From contig JANVCC010000261.1 of NCBI GenBank assembly GCA_025345505.1, positions 4,598,929 to 4,662,928 on the forward strand: DNA of 64,000 nt, in the 5' to 3' direction. The DNA is from Todiramphus chloris collaris (taxonomy: Eukaryota > Chordata > Aves > Coraciiformes > Alcedinidae). The notes beneath the pieces are model-generated. The model was given only the letters and a program-made list of their open reading frames with translations, was not told the origin of the DNA and made no database searches. Positions 12,101 to 20,102 of this stretch are shown here, piece after piece; the first letter of the stretch is position 1; each line of letters opens with the position of its first letter. Made by a program: the position numbers and the translations under genes.

Positions 12101-12343
12101 CTTTTAGTAACAGCTTGTTTTTCTGTTCTCAATTTTAGCGATGAGCTGCGCCTGGGCCACGAGAAGTCGCCCGCTTACAGTGACTTTGCAGCTGTGGCTC
12201 GTGGTCATCCTGACCATAACGTCAGGGCCAAAGAGCCAGAGGATGGACTTTCAGAGGAGACCCAAGTGAGATGTCTGATCGATCAAGCGACAGACCCCAA
12301 CGTCCTTGGCAGAGTCTGGGAAGGATGGGAACCCTGGATGTGA
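65..12343 (+). CDS. PRKDC: PRKDC (DNA-PKcs) 3' part, 12 coding exons, spliced
   Basis: Gene-level entry. DNA-PKcs is the nuclear serine/threonine kinase recruited by Ku to DNA ends during non-homologous end joining and V(D)J recombination. Joined exons: 65-149, 708-842, 4420-4624, 5203-5270, 5535-5755, 6056-6148, 8019-8108, 9389-9460, 9546-9747, 10181-10369, 10968-11107, 12139-12343. All junctions are AG/GT and every phase matches. The product runs from the C-terminal FAT region through the PIKK kinase domain ([24 protein letters not shown]) to a FATC tail ending WEGWEPWM and a stop. The 5' part of this very large gene (about 4,100 residues in human) lies before the window. The identity is firm because the kinase and FATC residues match my memory of human DNA-PKcs closely. 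Confidence 0.97.
708..842 (+). CDS. PRKDC: PRKDC exon, FAT/kinase linker
   Basis: The acceptor tttgcag precedes 708 and the donor gtatgt follows 842. It holds 45 codons, phase 0 to 0, beginning [10 protein letters not shown] and ending RKRFIQ. This matches the human DNA-PKcs segment just before the kinase domain (from memory, DWV.DMRNEL ... FIQ). The Lys/Asn/Glu-rich middle is likely helical. Confidence 0.93.
843..4419 (+). other. PRKDC intron, 3.6 kb
   Basis: No coding signal is convincing on either strand. The sequence is AT-rich with A/C homopolymer patches around 3730-3800. Short open frames, for example the minus-strand one near 2106-2696, lack splice context and protein-like composition. 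Confidence 0.8.
4420..4624 (+). CDS. PRKDC: PRKDC exon, FAT/kinase linker with HFGKGG motif
   Basis: The acceptor cctcag ends at 4419 and the donor gtaagt starts at 4625. The exon begins in phase 0 and ends after one base of a codon. It encodes [14 protein letters not shown] and then [12 protein letters not shown] and ELEVPG, near-identical to human DNA-PKcs ([18 protein letters not shown]). The open frame extends upstream of 4420 only by chance. Confidence 0.96.
5203..5270 (+). CDS. PRKDC: PRKDC exon, kinase N-lobe approach
   Basis: The acceptor cttcag and donor gtatgt flank 68 nt. Two bases complete the glycine codon split from the previous exon, and 22 codons follow ([13 protein letters not shown] ... 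GFDER). This is the conserved segment leading into the PIKK kinase domain, matching human [13 protein letters not shown] and GFDER from memory. Confidence 0.95.
5535..5755 (+). CDS. PRKDC: PRKDC exon, kinase N-lobe with catalytic lysine
   Basis: The acceptor is ttttccaag and the donor is gtaggc. The 221-nt exon starts in phase 0 and ends in phase 2. It encodes [14 protein letters not shown] (the nucleotide-binding loop region) and [14 protein letters not shown], which in PI3K-like kinases carries the ATP-binding lysine, then QLFDVMN and QVIPMTTR. Loss of this exon would remove kinase activity. Confidence 0.97.
6056..6148 (+). CDS. PRKDC: PRKDC exon, kinase domain
   Basis: The acceptor ttccag and donor gtaaag flank 93 nt (1 + 90 + 2). 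It encodes [17 protein letters not shown] and an acidic stretch, [10 protein letters not shown]. Human has LGLIEWLENTVTLKDLL at the same point, from memory. The phase joins both neighbours. Confidence 0.94.
6149..8018 (+). other. PRKDC intron, 1.9 kb
   Basis: No gene is seen. A G-rich patch lies near 6490-6530 and a T-rich acceptor tract at 7990-8018. Open frames near 7445-7714 have no matching splice context. Confidence 0.75.
8019..8108 (+). CDS. PRKDC: PRKDC exon, kinase domain
   Basis: A strong acceptor (a T run, then gtccctag) and donor gtaggt flank 90 nt. The first base completes a Ser codon, 29 codons follow, and two bases carry over. It encodes [17 protein letters not shown] and IARYHVMY. 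The equivalent human stretch has YKDWLTKMSGK and AYMLMYKG, from memory, so this part is less conserved. Confidence 0.9.
8109..9388 (+). other. PRKDC intron with 24-bp minisatellite
   Basis: The intron contains the minisatellite at 8771-8907 and no recognised gene. GC content rises sharply toward 9300, just before the next two exons. The open frames across the minisatellite are a by-product of the 24-bp period, which keeps all frames in register. Confidence 0.75.
8771..8907. repeat. 24-bp minisatellite, about 5.7 copies
   Basis: The unit starts ttggcgtggaggatgg. Copies 1-3 (8771-8842) end atggaggg; copies 4-5 (8843-8890) end agggttgg; a partial copy follows. The two unit types show an internal ATGG-to-TTGG rearrangement inside a conserved core, typical of slippage. 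It lies in the PRKDC intron before the kinase catalytic-loop exons. Confidence 0.95.
9389..9460 (+). CDS. PRKDC: PRKDC exon, kinase domain insertion loop
   Basis: The acceptor ccctcgcag and donor gtaagc flank 72 nt (1 + 69 + 2). It encodes [20 protein letters not shown] and DLL, matching human NRTETVTSFRKRESKVP and DLL from memory. It is far more CpG-rich than the earlier exons, and only 85 nt of GC-rich intron separate it from the next exon. Confidence 0.93.
9546..9747 (+). CDS. PRKDC: PRKDC exon, kinase catalytic and activation loops
   Basis: The acceptor cccgcag is followed by a base completing CGG, then 67 codons ending in phase 0 before gtactt. It encodes [20 protein letters not shown], then the PIKK catalytic loop [11 protein letters not shown] (catalytic Asp and Asn) and the metal-binding IDFG. 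Human, as I recall, has DFGHAFGSATQ; here it reads [11 protein letters not shown]. The exon is GC-rich with many CpGs. Confidence 0.97.
10181..10369 (+). CDS. PRKDC: PRKDC exon, kinase C-lobe
   Basis: The acceptor ccttggctag and donor gtgggg flank 63 codons, phase 0 to 0. It encodes [17 protein letters not shown] and [15 protein letters not shown] and ends [14 protein letters not shown], matching the human kinase C-lobe ([29 protein letters not shown]) almost residue for residue. Confidence 0.97.
10756..10776. repeat. (TACT)n microsatellite
   Basis: About five perfect tetranucleotide copies (tact/actt register) in the PRKDC intron between 10369 and 10968. Confidence 0.8.
10968..11107 (+). 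CDS. PRKDC: PRKDC exon, C-lobe/FATC linker
   Basis: The acceptor gctttag and donor gtaagg flank 140 nt (46 codons plus TG). It encodes [33 protein letters not shown] and GANPATIT, with the last cysteine codon split. Human reads NFEQKMLKKGGSWIQEIN at the same place, from memory. Confidence 0.95.
11108..12138 (+). other. PRKDC last intron, 1.0 kb
   Basis: Nothing recognised. An A run lies near 11700. The final acceptor (ctcaattttag) is preceded by a T-rich tract at 12070-12137. Confidence 0.75.
12139..12343 (+). CDS. PRKDC: PRKDC terminal coding exon, FATC domain
   Basis: The first base completes the split Cys codon (TG+C). It encodes [31 protein letters not shown] and [16 protein letters not shown], then TGA at 12341-12343. 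The C-terminal WEGWEPWM is the diagnostic end of DNA-PKcs, and FATC is needed for kinase folding and activation. Confidence 0.98.
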
Positions 12344-12985
12344 GGGACCAGCCTGCCAGGAGTGTCCCCTGCCACACAGCTGCAACCAGATCAGGATTTT
12401 AAGGCCAAAAAGGAAGAAAACTCTTTTTATCGCCATCGGTTAACTTGACTGATATGGAAAATAATGTCTTTGTATGAAAGCTGCATTCAAAGTGAATTTT
12501 ATGGGAGTTTTATGGTTCTTCATCAAAGTAGCTTCATTGTCTTTGTGTTAAAGAACTGGAGAGGCTGTTGAGCCTGAAGACCTACTTGAAAGGCATGGAG
12601 ATCACTCAGGGGAGAAGCACAAATTCATACTCTGCAAACTTGTAGGCATCTTTGCAGTGAAAGTCTGTGCTTTTGGCTTTTATGGCAAGAGACCTTGATG
12701 ACAATCAACTGAAACCATTCTACAGCCGTATGTTATTAGTAATTAAAACCAGAAGATTTTCATATCAATAGGAACAGCACAACAAAAATTAAACAGAAAA
12801 TGGCTTATACTCAAGATAACACTTCAAGTATCTGGGTGGTTATTTCATGGATGGATAATGAAAAAGCAATGATGAGACCGTGACAATTTGTTCCAGCAGA
12901 TTGTTTTTTAACAACTGGAGGTTACACTCTGTTATCTCTGTCCTTTCAACGTCTTATACTCCTCATGTTGTCTCCATTTGTTTAG

Positions 12986-13073
12986 CCAAAGCCAGAAGTA
13001 GCTGCTGCCAAGGCAGCAGTGCTCCATGAGCTTCTCGCCATAGCTACAGCACAGCTCTGGCCACCACGCTGGG
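12986..13073 (+). CDS. Possible upstream exon of unrecognised gene (weak)
   Basis: A strong acceptor (pyrimidines then gtttag) precedes 12986. The frame PKPEVAAAKAAVLHELL is open in phase 0 and ends after one base at a poor donor (gttttt), a phase compatible with 13142. The frame also stays open without splicing to a stop at 13199-13201. No start codon or partner upstream is identified. It may simply be PRKDC 3'UTR. Confidence 0.18.
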
Positions 13074-13141
13074 GTTTTTGCTTCCGCGGGGCTGGGGCAG
13101 TGGTGCCAGATGTGGCTTCTCCTCTGGCAACCACTCTTCAG

Positions 13142-13241
13142 GTAGCCTTGAGGGCAAGTGCAGCACAGCACAGACAGCACGGGGCAGAGGGAGGGCTCTA
13201 GAGTACTACGGTTGCTCGTTACCCAAAGTTCCTTGTCAGAG
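13142..13241 (+). CDS. Possible exon of unrecognised gene (moderate to weak)
   Basis: The acceptor ccactcttcag and donor gtagtt flank 100 nt (2 + 96 + 2). The frame compatible with the next exon is open for all 32 codons (includes ALEYYGCSLPKVPCQ). The exit phase fits the exon at 14277. Open frames of this length arise by chance about one time in five, so this is weaker than the three downstream exons. Confidence 0.28.
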
Positions 13242-14276
13242 GTAGTTTCCATTGAGACTTTTAATAATTATCATAACAGGTGTAATAAAAACGAGTCTTT
13301 GCCCTCCCCGCTTTCCCTCCTGCCTCCGTGGCCGTGGGCCAGGCCTGGTCTCACCGAGGGCCATGGCAGCCACGGGCACCAGGCTCAGAGGCCTCTGGCA
13401 GCGGGAGAGCAGAGGAAGCTGCCTCCTTGATCCAGCTCCGGGGAGTACTCGGGCTGGGGAAGATGGCTCACTGAGGCCTAAGGAACAGGGAGGGAGCTTT
13501 TTTCTTTCATATACTTCCCAGCAATGACTACTCTGTTACCTTCCTTCTCCTTATGTCAATAGTGTTACGAATCAATAAATTCAGAATGTTTTTATCAATC
13601 TATTAATTGAAAATGTTGCTTGGCTGTATTTTTGTAGAGGAGACACCTATTTAAAAATAAAAATAAACTTTCCCTTGTGTACCTCCTTTCAGAAGTTCAT
13701 TGGGACACTTCACTCCCAGAAAGCATTCACGTTTGTAATAGAGGTGATAATTAAATGGCAGTGTTTGGTTGGGTTTTTTTTCATGAGTGTGTGACATAAT
13801 CTATTTTTATATATGCTTGTGTAAGATGTCTGGGTGCATTTTGTTCTCTCCCTCTCGGGTATCCATAAAGACGGCGACTGAAGAGGGGTGAGGTGAGGCA
13901 CTCGCCTTTCACGTTGTCACTCTACAAATATAAGAAAGTTAAAGCACAATAAAAAGCTGCATAAAAAGGCTGAGGGGACATTTGGAAATCAAGTGTCGGG
14001 TCAGAGGAGGTGTTTAATTGCACTTTTGGCACATACCTCAGATATTTACCAGGTACTTTGACCTGTACGCTGGAGGACAAAGTTTGGGTTTATAGTTTAA
14101 CGAAGAGCCTCGTAGGGCTGCAGCAGCACTAGATGTTTGTGCTCAGCAAGCCTCCCTCCAGCACCAGCCCAGGCTTCCTCAGCCTTGGGGAGGGGGCTGG
14201 AGCAGGAACAGAGCCCAGCTCTGCCAGGGCAAGGGGACTGGGGTGACCCCTGCCCTGTGCCCTCCTCTCCCTTTAG

Positions 14277-14381
14277 TCCACAGCCAGAGGCTGTCGGGCC
14301 AGGGGTGAAAACTTCGGAGCCAGTGAAAGTAGCCCTGACAATACAAAAGAGCTTAGAATACATCCGTGAGACTGACAACAG
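14277..14381 (+). CDS. Exon of unrecognised gene between PRKDC and CEBPD
   Basis: A strong pyrimidine acceptor (cctctccctttag) and donor gtaaaa flank 105 nt (1 + 102 + 2). It encodes 34 residues, Pro/Gly-rich at first, then SEPVKVALTIQKSLEYIRET, which looks helical. It carries over two bases (AG), exactly what the exon at 16979 needs. I do not recognise the family. It is also phase-compatible with the PRKDC exon ending at 11107. Confidence 0.5.
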
Positions 14382-14530
14382 GTAAAAGCTCAGTTTTGGC
14401 CCTAAAATAAGCATTCTAATTTGAAGCCACAGCTACATCATATTACTGGCGGGGGTATCTGTCGGTGGAGGAGCAAAGCACAAAGTGGCTGCGTTGGGGT
14501 GAGCAGAAGCACACCCTGGGCAGAGCCAGT

Positions 14531-14622
14531 GGAGCTGCCCTGCCAGAGCTTTCCCTGGGCAGAGTCAGGGGAGCTNNNNNNNNNNCAGGGGAGCTGCCCT
14601 GCCAGAGCTTTCCCTGGGCAGC
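14531..14622. repeat. Tandem duplication broken by assembly gap
   Basis: A unit of about 45 bp (ggagctgccctgccagagct, then ttccctgggcag) appears before and after ten N at 14576-14585. The gap probably hides further copies that the assembler could not resolve. Confidence 0.85.
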
Positions 14623-16978
14623 CCAGTGAGCCCCAAAAGAGCCGGGCTCCACTCCCCTCAGTACGGCTGCCGAAGGGAAGGCTGAGCCCAGCCCGCAGAG
14701 CAGGAGGAAAGGATGGAGGCAGCATGGACCCCAGCTCGCCCGGCTCGCTGCTGTATGGGCAGGGTTGGCTTGGCTTCCAGGAAAAGAAGAAGATGATGTG
14801 CTGCTCAGCATCACAGGTGGCTTCAGGTCTCACGGTGCAAAACAAAGCTCAGTAGCTCTCTGCCACTGGGACAGAATAGTCCCTGCTCAGATTGAATAAC
14901 TACTGTCTCTGAGGATTCGTTAGCTGCATCTAAAAACCTATGTGGAATTTACAAGCATATATTCTCAGTAGTTTTTTCTTAGTGTATAGAATAATATTGT
15001 TTAAATGAGTCCTTACCATGGCTGTCAATCTTACAGTTTCCCTCCAAGGACAGCTAATGGTGCTGCTGGCTGCTGAGGAAGGCTCTGCAGCTCCTCCCCA
15101 GCCGGTGAAGCGGTTCCTGCAGTGCTGCCTGGCATGCCTGGCATTGCCCCTTAGTTTCAATGGTCTCTCGAGGTGTCTGTGGCCAGATGTGGTACAGCAC
15201 CAGTGCACATCTGGGCATGGGAAGGAGCCTACGAGCTCTGCACAAGAAAATGGATTGGGCTTGTCTTCAGCTGTGGAATAAGGTGTTTCCTACAGCTCTT
15301 CTGGCCTCACGCTGAAGGGTTTGGCCAGCTGCTTCCAAGGCCAGGTAACCCAGCACCTACATTTAGAGACATTTCTCCCCAAACATATTCTTCTAAAGCA
15401 CAGAGTTAAAATAAGGATTTTTTCCCTTCATTAACACTGTGTGCCTCATTTGGCAATTACCTGGGCTTTAACAATTTCATTTTTAAGCTATGCTGCTCTT
15501 AAGAAATAACATCTCTGCAGAGAGGTTGCACCGTGGCAACCACCCACAGCAGTGACTGGTGTCACTACCCTTCCAGCAGAGCCACCAAAGCTACAGCTTT
15601 GGTTAAACAACAAGAGCCACAACAGGGTATTGAGGGGCTCTAAGGGAATGGGAAAGATTTGGTTACAGAGTCCACATAATTAACAGACTTTCTTCATTTG
15701 CTTGGGGTTTTTTTTCTTCTTTCTGATGGGACAGGAGAGGGTAACACTCCCCCTGTCCATTAAACTCACAGGAAATGATACTGTGCAAGATTTCCTTTGG
15801 TTAGGCAGAAAATGTAGCTGTTAATGTGAGTACGTGACTCTCATCCCTGCTGGAAACTCATGCAAACACCTGTATCAGGGGTGGGTTTAGAGCATCCACA
15901 AAGGAGCAGGAGAAAATGAGGAGCACAGGGTCTGAGGTGTTTTGCTGCTGCAGCACTTGGCCTGTTGGGAGCCCAGGTATGTGAAAGATTTAATTCAGCA
16001 GCCACAGGTGTAGCACCAACCCAGCCCAGGCTGGAAGGGAGTCAGAGCATGGAGTTTAAATGAGCTAAAAAGAAAAATCCTGTAATTTACTGACAAATTC
16101 TTCAGCTGCAGAGTTGGGTGGCAACAGCCTGGATCAGTGCAATGCACTGCCCCAAGTGAGTGTGAGCCAAATGCTGTCACAGCGATTCAAGACATGGAGA
16201 GGCACGAGCCCTGGCAGAGGTGGGACGAGAGGGTTAGGGAGGGTCTGGCCAGCAGTCACTGTGCTGGCTTATGAGAGCCAATGCCAACCTCAAGGAGCTA
16301 CTGTCCCCCCCCCCAGGAGTGTGTTGGCATGATTCTTTCACTCTCCTCTGTTTGTATGTCCCACTCCCTTGGGTCAGCCCCCAAGTGTTGTTCCTGGTGT
16401 CTGGCTGTGGAACCAAATGGTCACCGGCACTTCTGGTTTTTGCTGGGGCAAACCATCAACCATCTTTCTCCACTCTTGCCAGCTGCTCCTTTGTCACCAG
16501 CCTACCCTGGTGCTGCGAGGCACTTCCCCTGGACAAGGTGTCCTTCCCACAGCCCTGCTCCACAGCTGCCTTTCCCCAGACCATGAATCCCCAGGTACCA
16601 GCACCCTGTAGGTGCTGCCTCATGCCTGTAGCACCCCAAGAGCAGAGATGGGCTCTGTAGGCTCTACAGGACCAACCCAGCCCTGCTGCCCCAAAAGAGC
16701 CCTGCACATCTGTCTGGGCTGCCAGAGGTGAGCACACTGGGAGGAGGACAGGGAGGATTAAAGCCAGGCTGAAACATTGCCCTATTTCTTCCACTTCTCT
16801 GGCTGGACTGTCCCCTATTTATGAGGAAAAACTAGTGAGAAATACAGTGTGATTTAATTCCTGACCCTGAAGGACTCAGAGTCCTGGTGCTTCTCCAGGA
16901 CTCACAGCTGGCAGTATAAAGTTTTGTCTTTTCTCTGGGGAGGTTTCTTACAGAAAGATTCTTGGTCTTTCTCGCCAG

Positions 16979-17053
16979 GTGTAACTGCTCCTCTTTGCTT
17001 GATTTGGAGCAGGAATCTCAAACGGGTTTTAAAGAACTTATTCTAAAATTCAG
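16979..17053 (+). CDS. Exon of unrecognised gene between PRKDC and CEBPD
   Basis: The acceptor tctttctcgccag and donor gtgctc flank 75 nt (1 + 72 + 2). Only one of three frames is open, and it is the frame dictated by the exon at 14277. It encodes CNCSSLLDLEQESQTGFKE followed by LILKF, an amphipathic-looking helix. Exit phase 2 matches the next exon. No family is recognised. Confidence 0.5.
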
Positions 17054-17180
17054 GTGCTCAAAATGTTTCTTACTGCTGATTAAACTTACTGGATCCCAGA
17101 AACAAGCTATGATCCAGTGGGTCAGGTACTCAGCAGGACAGGTGAGGGAATCAAGGTCTTGTCTCTGTTTCATTTCTTAG

Positions 17181-17259
17181 GAAATTACTTATGCAGCTGG
17201 GACCAGATTCAGCTGCTGGGCTGACAGACCAATCCACCCCAGAAAACAGTAGAGCGTGA
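17181..17259 (+). CDS. Terminal coding exon of unrecognised gene
   Basis: A near-ideal acceptor (tctctgtttcatttcttag) ends at 17180. One base completes the Arg codon; KLLMQLGPDSAAGLTDQS and eight more residues follow, then TGA at 17257-17259. This frame is forced by the two previous exons, so the joined C-terminal segment is about 85 residues. No AATAAA is seen close downstream; the nearest is near 18785. Confidence 0.5.
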
Positions 17260-19080
17260 ACATCATCCTGCCTGCAGCTCAGTAAGCAACAAGCATCGCT
17301 CACCTGCTCCTGAGAGCTTTGCTGCAGGTGTAGCACCACCCCGGGGCTTCACACCGTGACTGGCACAAGGGGGAACCCCCCGAAAAATACGCTCCTGAAG
17401 TCACACAGCTCAAGGTCAGCACCAAACGCAACCAACTCACCTCCAGGGGACAACTCTCGGCTCTTGGCTCTGGGGGGACAGTTGTTGATAGGTCTGGCCG
17501 TGAGCTCTGGACGTGCCTCCAGGTCCTGAAGACAGTGGCAGCAAAGCTGCACCCCATGTGACGGGGCTTGGGTGTGACATGGGTGGCAGATATTGGGGCT
17601 TACCCAGGGTTCCCATGCCCACCAGGTCACCATTTACTGAGGGATCTGGGGACTTTAATTGCTGTACAACAGGGTACCCAGTAGGGCTGGGTGGCCTGGC
17701 TGGGAATCATGTCTCTTTTTTTGGCATAAACACACGATGGGCAGTGAATGACCCAGTTGGGCTGGTGCAGTTGCACACCAGCACCGGCTGCCCCTGGGGG
17801 ATAAGCACTTACCCCCATGTGCCAGGAAAGCAGGGGGCAGTTCTACCTACAAACAGGTCAGTGAGGTGCTTTCCAAGAGGAAGAGTAGTTTTATAGCTAT
17901 GTCAGAAGAGCTGCATCACCTTCCAGCAATCAACAGGCCCTGTCACACAGCGAGGGGGAGGAGAGAGCGCGGGTGTCACCACCTTGCCTTTCTCAACTGC
18001 CTTCCCATGCTGCACACACCCACCTTCCCACACTTCACTCAGAGACACGGGGTCCAGACGCGCTGCGTGATGGTCACAGTTCCCTGGACAGCCGACATGG
18101 ATGTACCCCAGTGCTGGAAGGCAACAAGTAACATGCAAAACTGGGTTTGGGCATTCATTTTTTGGAGCCTGTGGAAAACTGTTTGCACTAAGAAAAACAA
18201 AAAAAAAACAAAAAAAAAACACACACACACCCCCCCCCCCCCCCCCCCAAATACACAAAAACCCAACAAGAACACAAAACACCCAAAAAAGCCCTGGCTA
18301 CTTCTTGTGCCACTGTCAAGTGCTTAATGCTCATGTAGACAAAAGTGGCTCGATCTCTGATAAGCAAACCAAACCAAGTTTATTTAAACCCACTATCTCC
18401 CTGGGGTTGCCTGCAGCGCTAGAGTTAAAGCAAAGCCAAGCCCCTCACCTGCCAAACACCCCGAGCCCAGAACCCTTCCCACGAGGCCGTTAGGGCCAAA
18501 GGGAGATCATGTACCCGTCCTGTCCCAACTATTTCTGTTAAAATACACACCCCTTTGATCAACAGCTGCGGAACTGGAACAGCTGCGGTAGGGGCAGATG
18601 GAGCCCTGCCCGGAGCAGGGCAGCAGGCCCGGCGTGACCGGCACGTACCCAGGGGCCCGAGAGCCACCTCGGTGCCAGGGGCACTGCTCTGCAGGGCCCA
18701 GCACTGCCAGCTGAGTGCTGGGCTGGGAAGGCTGTAGGTGGGATAGTCCTAAAGCATCCTAAATCTAGACGGGTCTTCTGAAAAAATAAACAAGACAAAA
18801 AAAAAAAAACAACAAAAAAAAAAAATACAAAAAAAAAACAAAAAAAAAAAAAAAGAAAGAAAAAAAAGTGTTTCTTTTGTAATTCAGTCAATGGAGCACC
18901 TGGGGGCGAAGGCAGGGTTTTGAAAAGTGTTACGTAACTAGAAAAGTTGCTCATTTCGCATATTTGAAATTAAAAATATTTTCATTTCTCTGGTACTTGC
19001 CAATTTAATAGTAGTAGGTTATTGGATGCCATGGGGGGGGTGAGGGGGGAAAATGCACAATTACCGTAAGTTTTTAAAGA
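17260..19080. other. Intergenic region with homopolymer and CA/C tracts
   Basis: No gene is seen. It contains A-rich DNA, a short (CA)n and an 18-nt C run at about 18190-18250, and a second A/C-rich low-complexity stretch at 18780-18865. Confidence 0.7.
18190..18250. repeat. poly-A / (CA)n / poly-C low-complexity tract
   Basis: A runs with single C interruptions pass into a short (CA)n and then about 18 consecutive C. On the minus strand this is a long G run. Confidence 0.9.
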
Positions 19081-19709
19081 GGCTTAACTTCAGGCGGCCA
19101 GCGTGGAGCAGCAAAAGATGCCTGCGAGCCCCCTTCCCCACCAGTGCCCCGCTGGAAGAGTTCAAGCAGAGCCCCTGTCACTGGTGGGGGAGGAATTTCA
19201 GCCCTCTCGGGGGAAGCTGCCGGTGCTCCGGAGGCAGGAGCGGGGCCTCGGGAGGGCGCTAGGGATACACGGGGACACGCGTGGGACCGGCAGCATCTCT
19301 CCCGGATCGCTTCAGCCAAGGCGCTGCTAGGGGAAGTGGGTGGGGGTGTGTGCGTGTGGATGCAGCGTAGGGGTAAAATGAGCCTTTTCCGCCAGGTTTT
19401 CCGCTGTCCCGTGTGAAAATAAGCCAGGGAAAAGCGAACTTAACGCTCCAACGAAGTGTTGCGGGGGAATGGGGAGGGGGGCAGGGTGGCCGGTACCGGC
19501 GTCGGGGACGGGACGGTGCAGGGAAGAGGACAGGCTCCCGAAAGGTTCCGTGCACCGTCCCGTCCCTCCAGGGGTCCGCCCCCGGCCGCGGCCACCCTCC
19601 GCCGGGAGGTGGCAGCTCTCCGCGGCGGGAGCCCTGCCTCCGCGGCCGCGCACCCCACCCGCTCCCGCCCCCGGGTCCCCGGGGGTGCCGGGAACACTCG
19701 CTCCCCGTC

Positions 19710-19730
19710 ATTGGGGCAGGAGGCGGGGCC
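19710..19730 (+). promoter_or_regulatory. CEBPD: CEBPD proximal promoter: inverted CCAAT box and GC box
   Basis: ATTGG at 19710-19714 (reverse CCAAT, NF-Y type) is followed by aggcggggcc at 19721-19730 (Sp1-type GC box). Both lie just upstream of the TATA element, a standard proximal arrangement. Confidence 0.6.
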
Positions 19731-19737
19731 GGCGCCG

Positions 19738-19743
19738 TATAAG
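19738..19743 (+). promoter_or_regulatory. CEBPD: CEBPD TATA box
   Basis: TATAAG lies in GC-rich surroundings 365 nt before the start codon. It predicts transcription start near 19768. A focused TATA promoter suits an acute-phase, rapidly induced gene. Confidence 0.7.
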
Positions 19744-19884
19744 AAGAGACCGAGCGGGCGTTTCGCTCCCAGGTCCAGAGACGCCTTGTCCCATCCCCGC
19801 CTCCCTATCGCCGAGCACGGCGTGACCCGAGCCCGGATCGGCCCCTCCGGGGAGGCGACGGTGGGACGGCAGCGGGAGCACCGG

Positions 19885-19983
19885 TAGCAGCAGCACCAGC
19901 ACCAGTACCAGCGGCACCAGCAGCAGCACCAGTACCAGCGGCACCAGCAGCAGCAGTACCAGCGGCACCAGCAGCAGCAGCAG
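19885..19983 (+). repeat. CAG/CAC-rich repeat in CEBPD 5'UTR
   Basis: An imperfect trinucleotide array of CAG, CAC, TAC and CGG units with a longer repeating pattern (accagtaccagcggcaccag). It lies between the predicted transcription start and the start codon. No ATG occurs between the predicted start site and 20103, so it is untranslated. Confidence 0.85.
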
Positions 19984-20102
19984 CCCCGCTCCCCACCTGC
20001 CCGCGGCGGAGGCTGGAGCTGCGATCGGCGCGGAGCGGCGCTTGGTGCCCGCGGCCCGGAGCCCCTGAGCCGCGGCCGTGCGGCGCCGCGTCCCGCTCTC
20101 CG

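Larger units (their letters stand above)
12344..13289 (+). other. PRKDC: PRKDC 3'UTR, end uncertain
   Basis: Untranslated sequence follows the PRKDC stop. Possible polyadenylation hexamers are ATTAAA at 12742 and 12788, and AATAAA at 13284-13289 and 13574-13579. I cannot decide which is used. A long UTR would overlap the weak exon candidates at 12986 and 13142. Confidence 0.4.

Noticed and set aside
12533-12650. Open frame LERLLSLKTYLKGMEITQ behind an acceptor-like tract in the PRKDC 3'UTR
   Set aside because: No GT donor before its stop, and it is short enough to be open by chance about a quarter of the time.
17513-17896. 127-codon plus-strand open frame after the unknown gene
   Set aside because: It lies past the stop of the joined exons, has no good splice context and no protein-like pattern; likely chance in GC-rich sequence.
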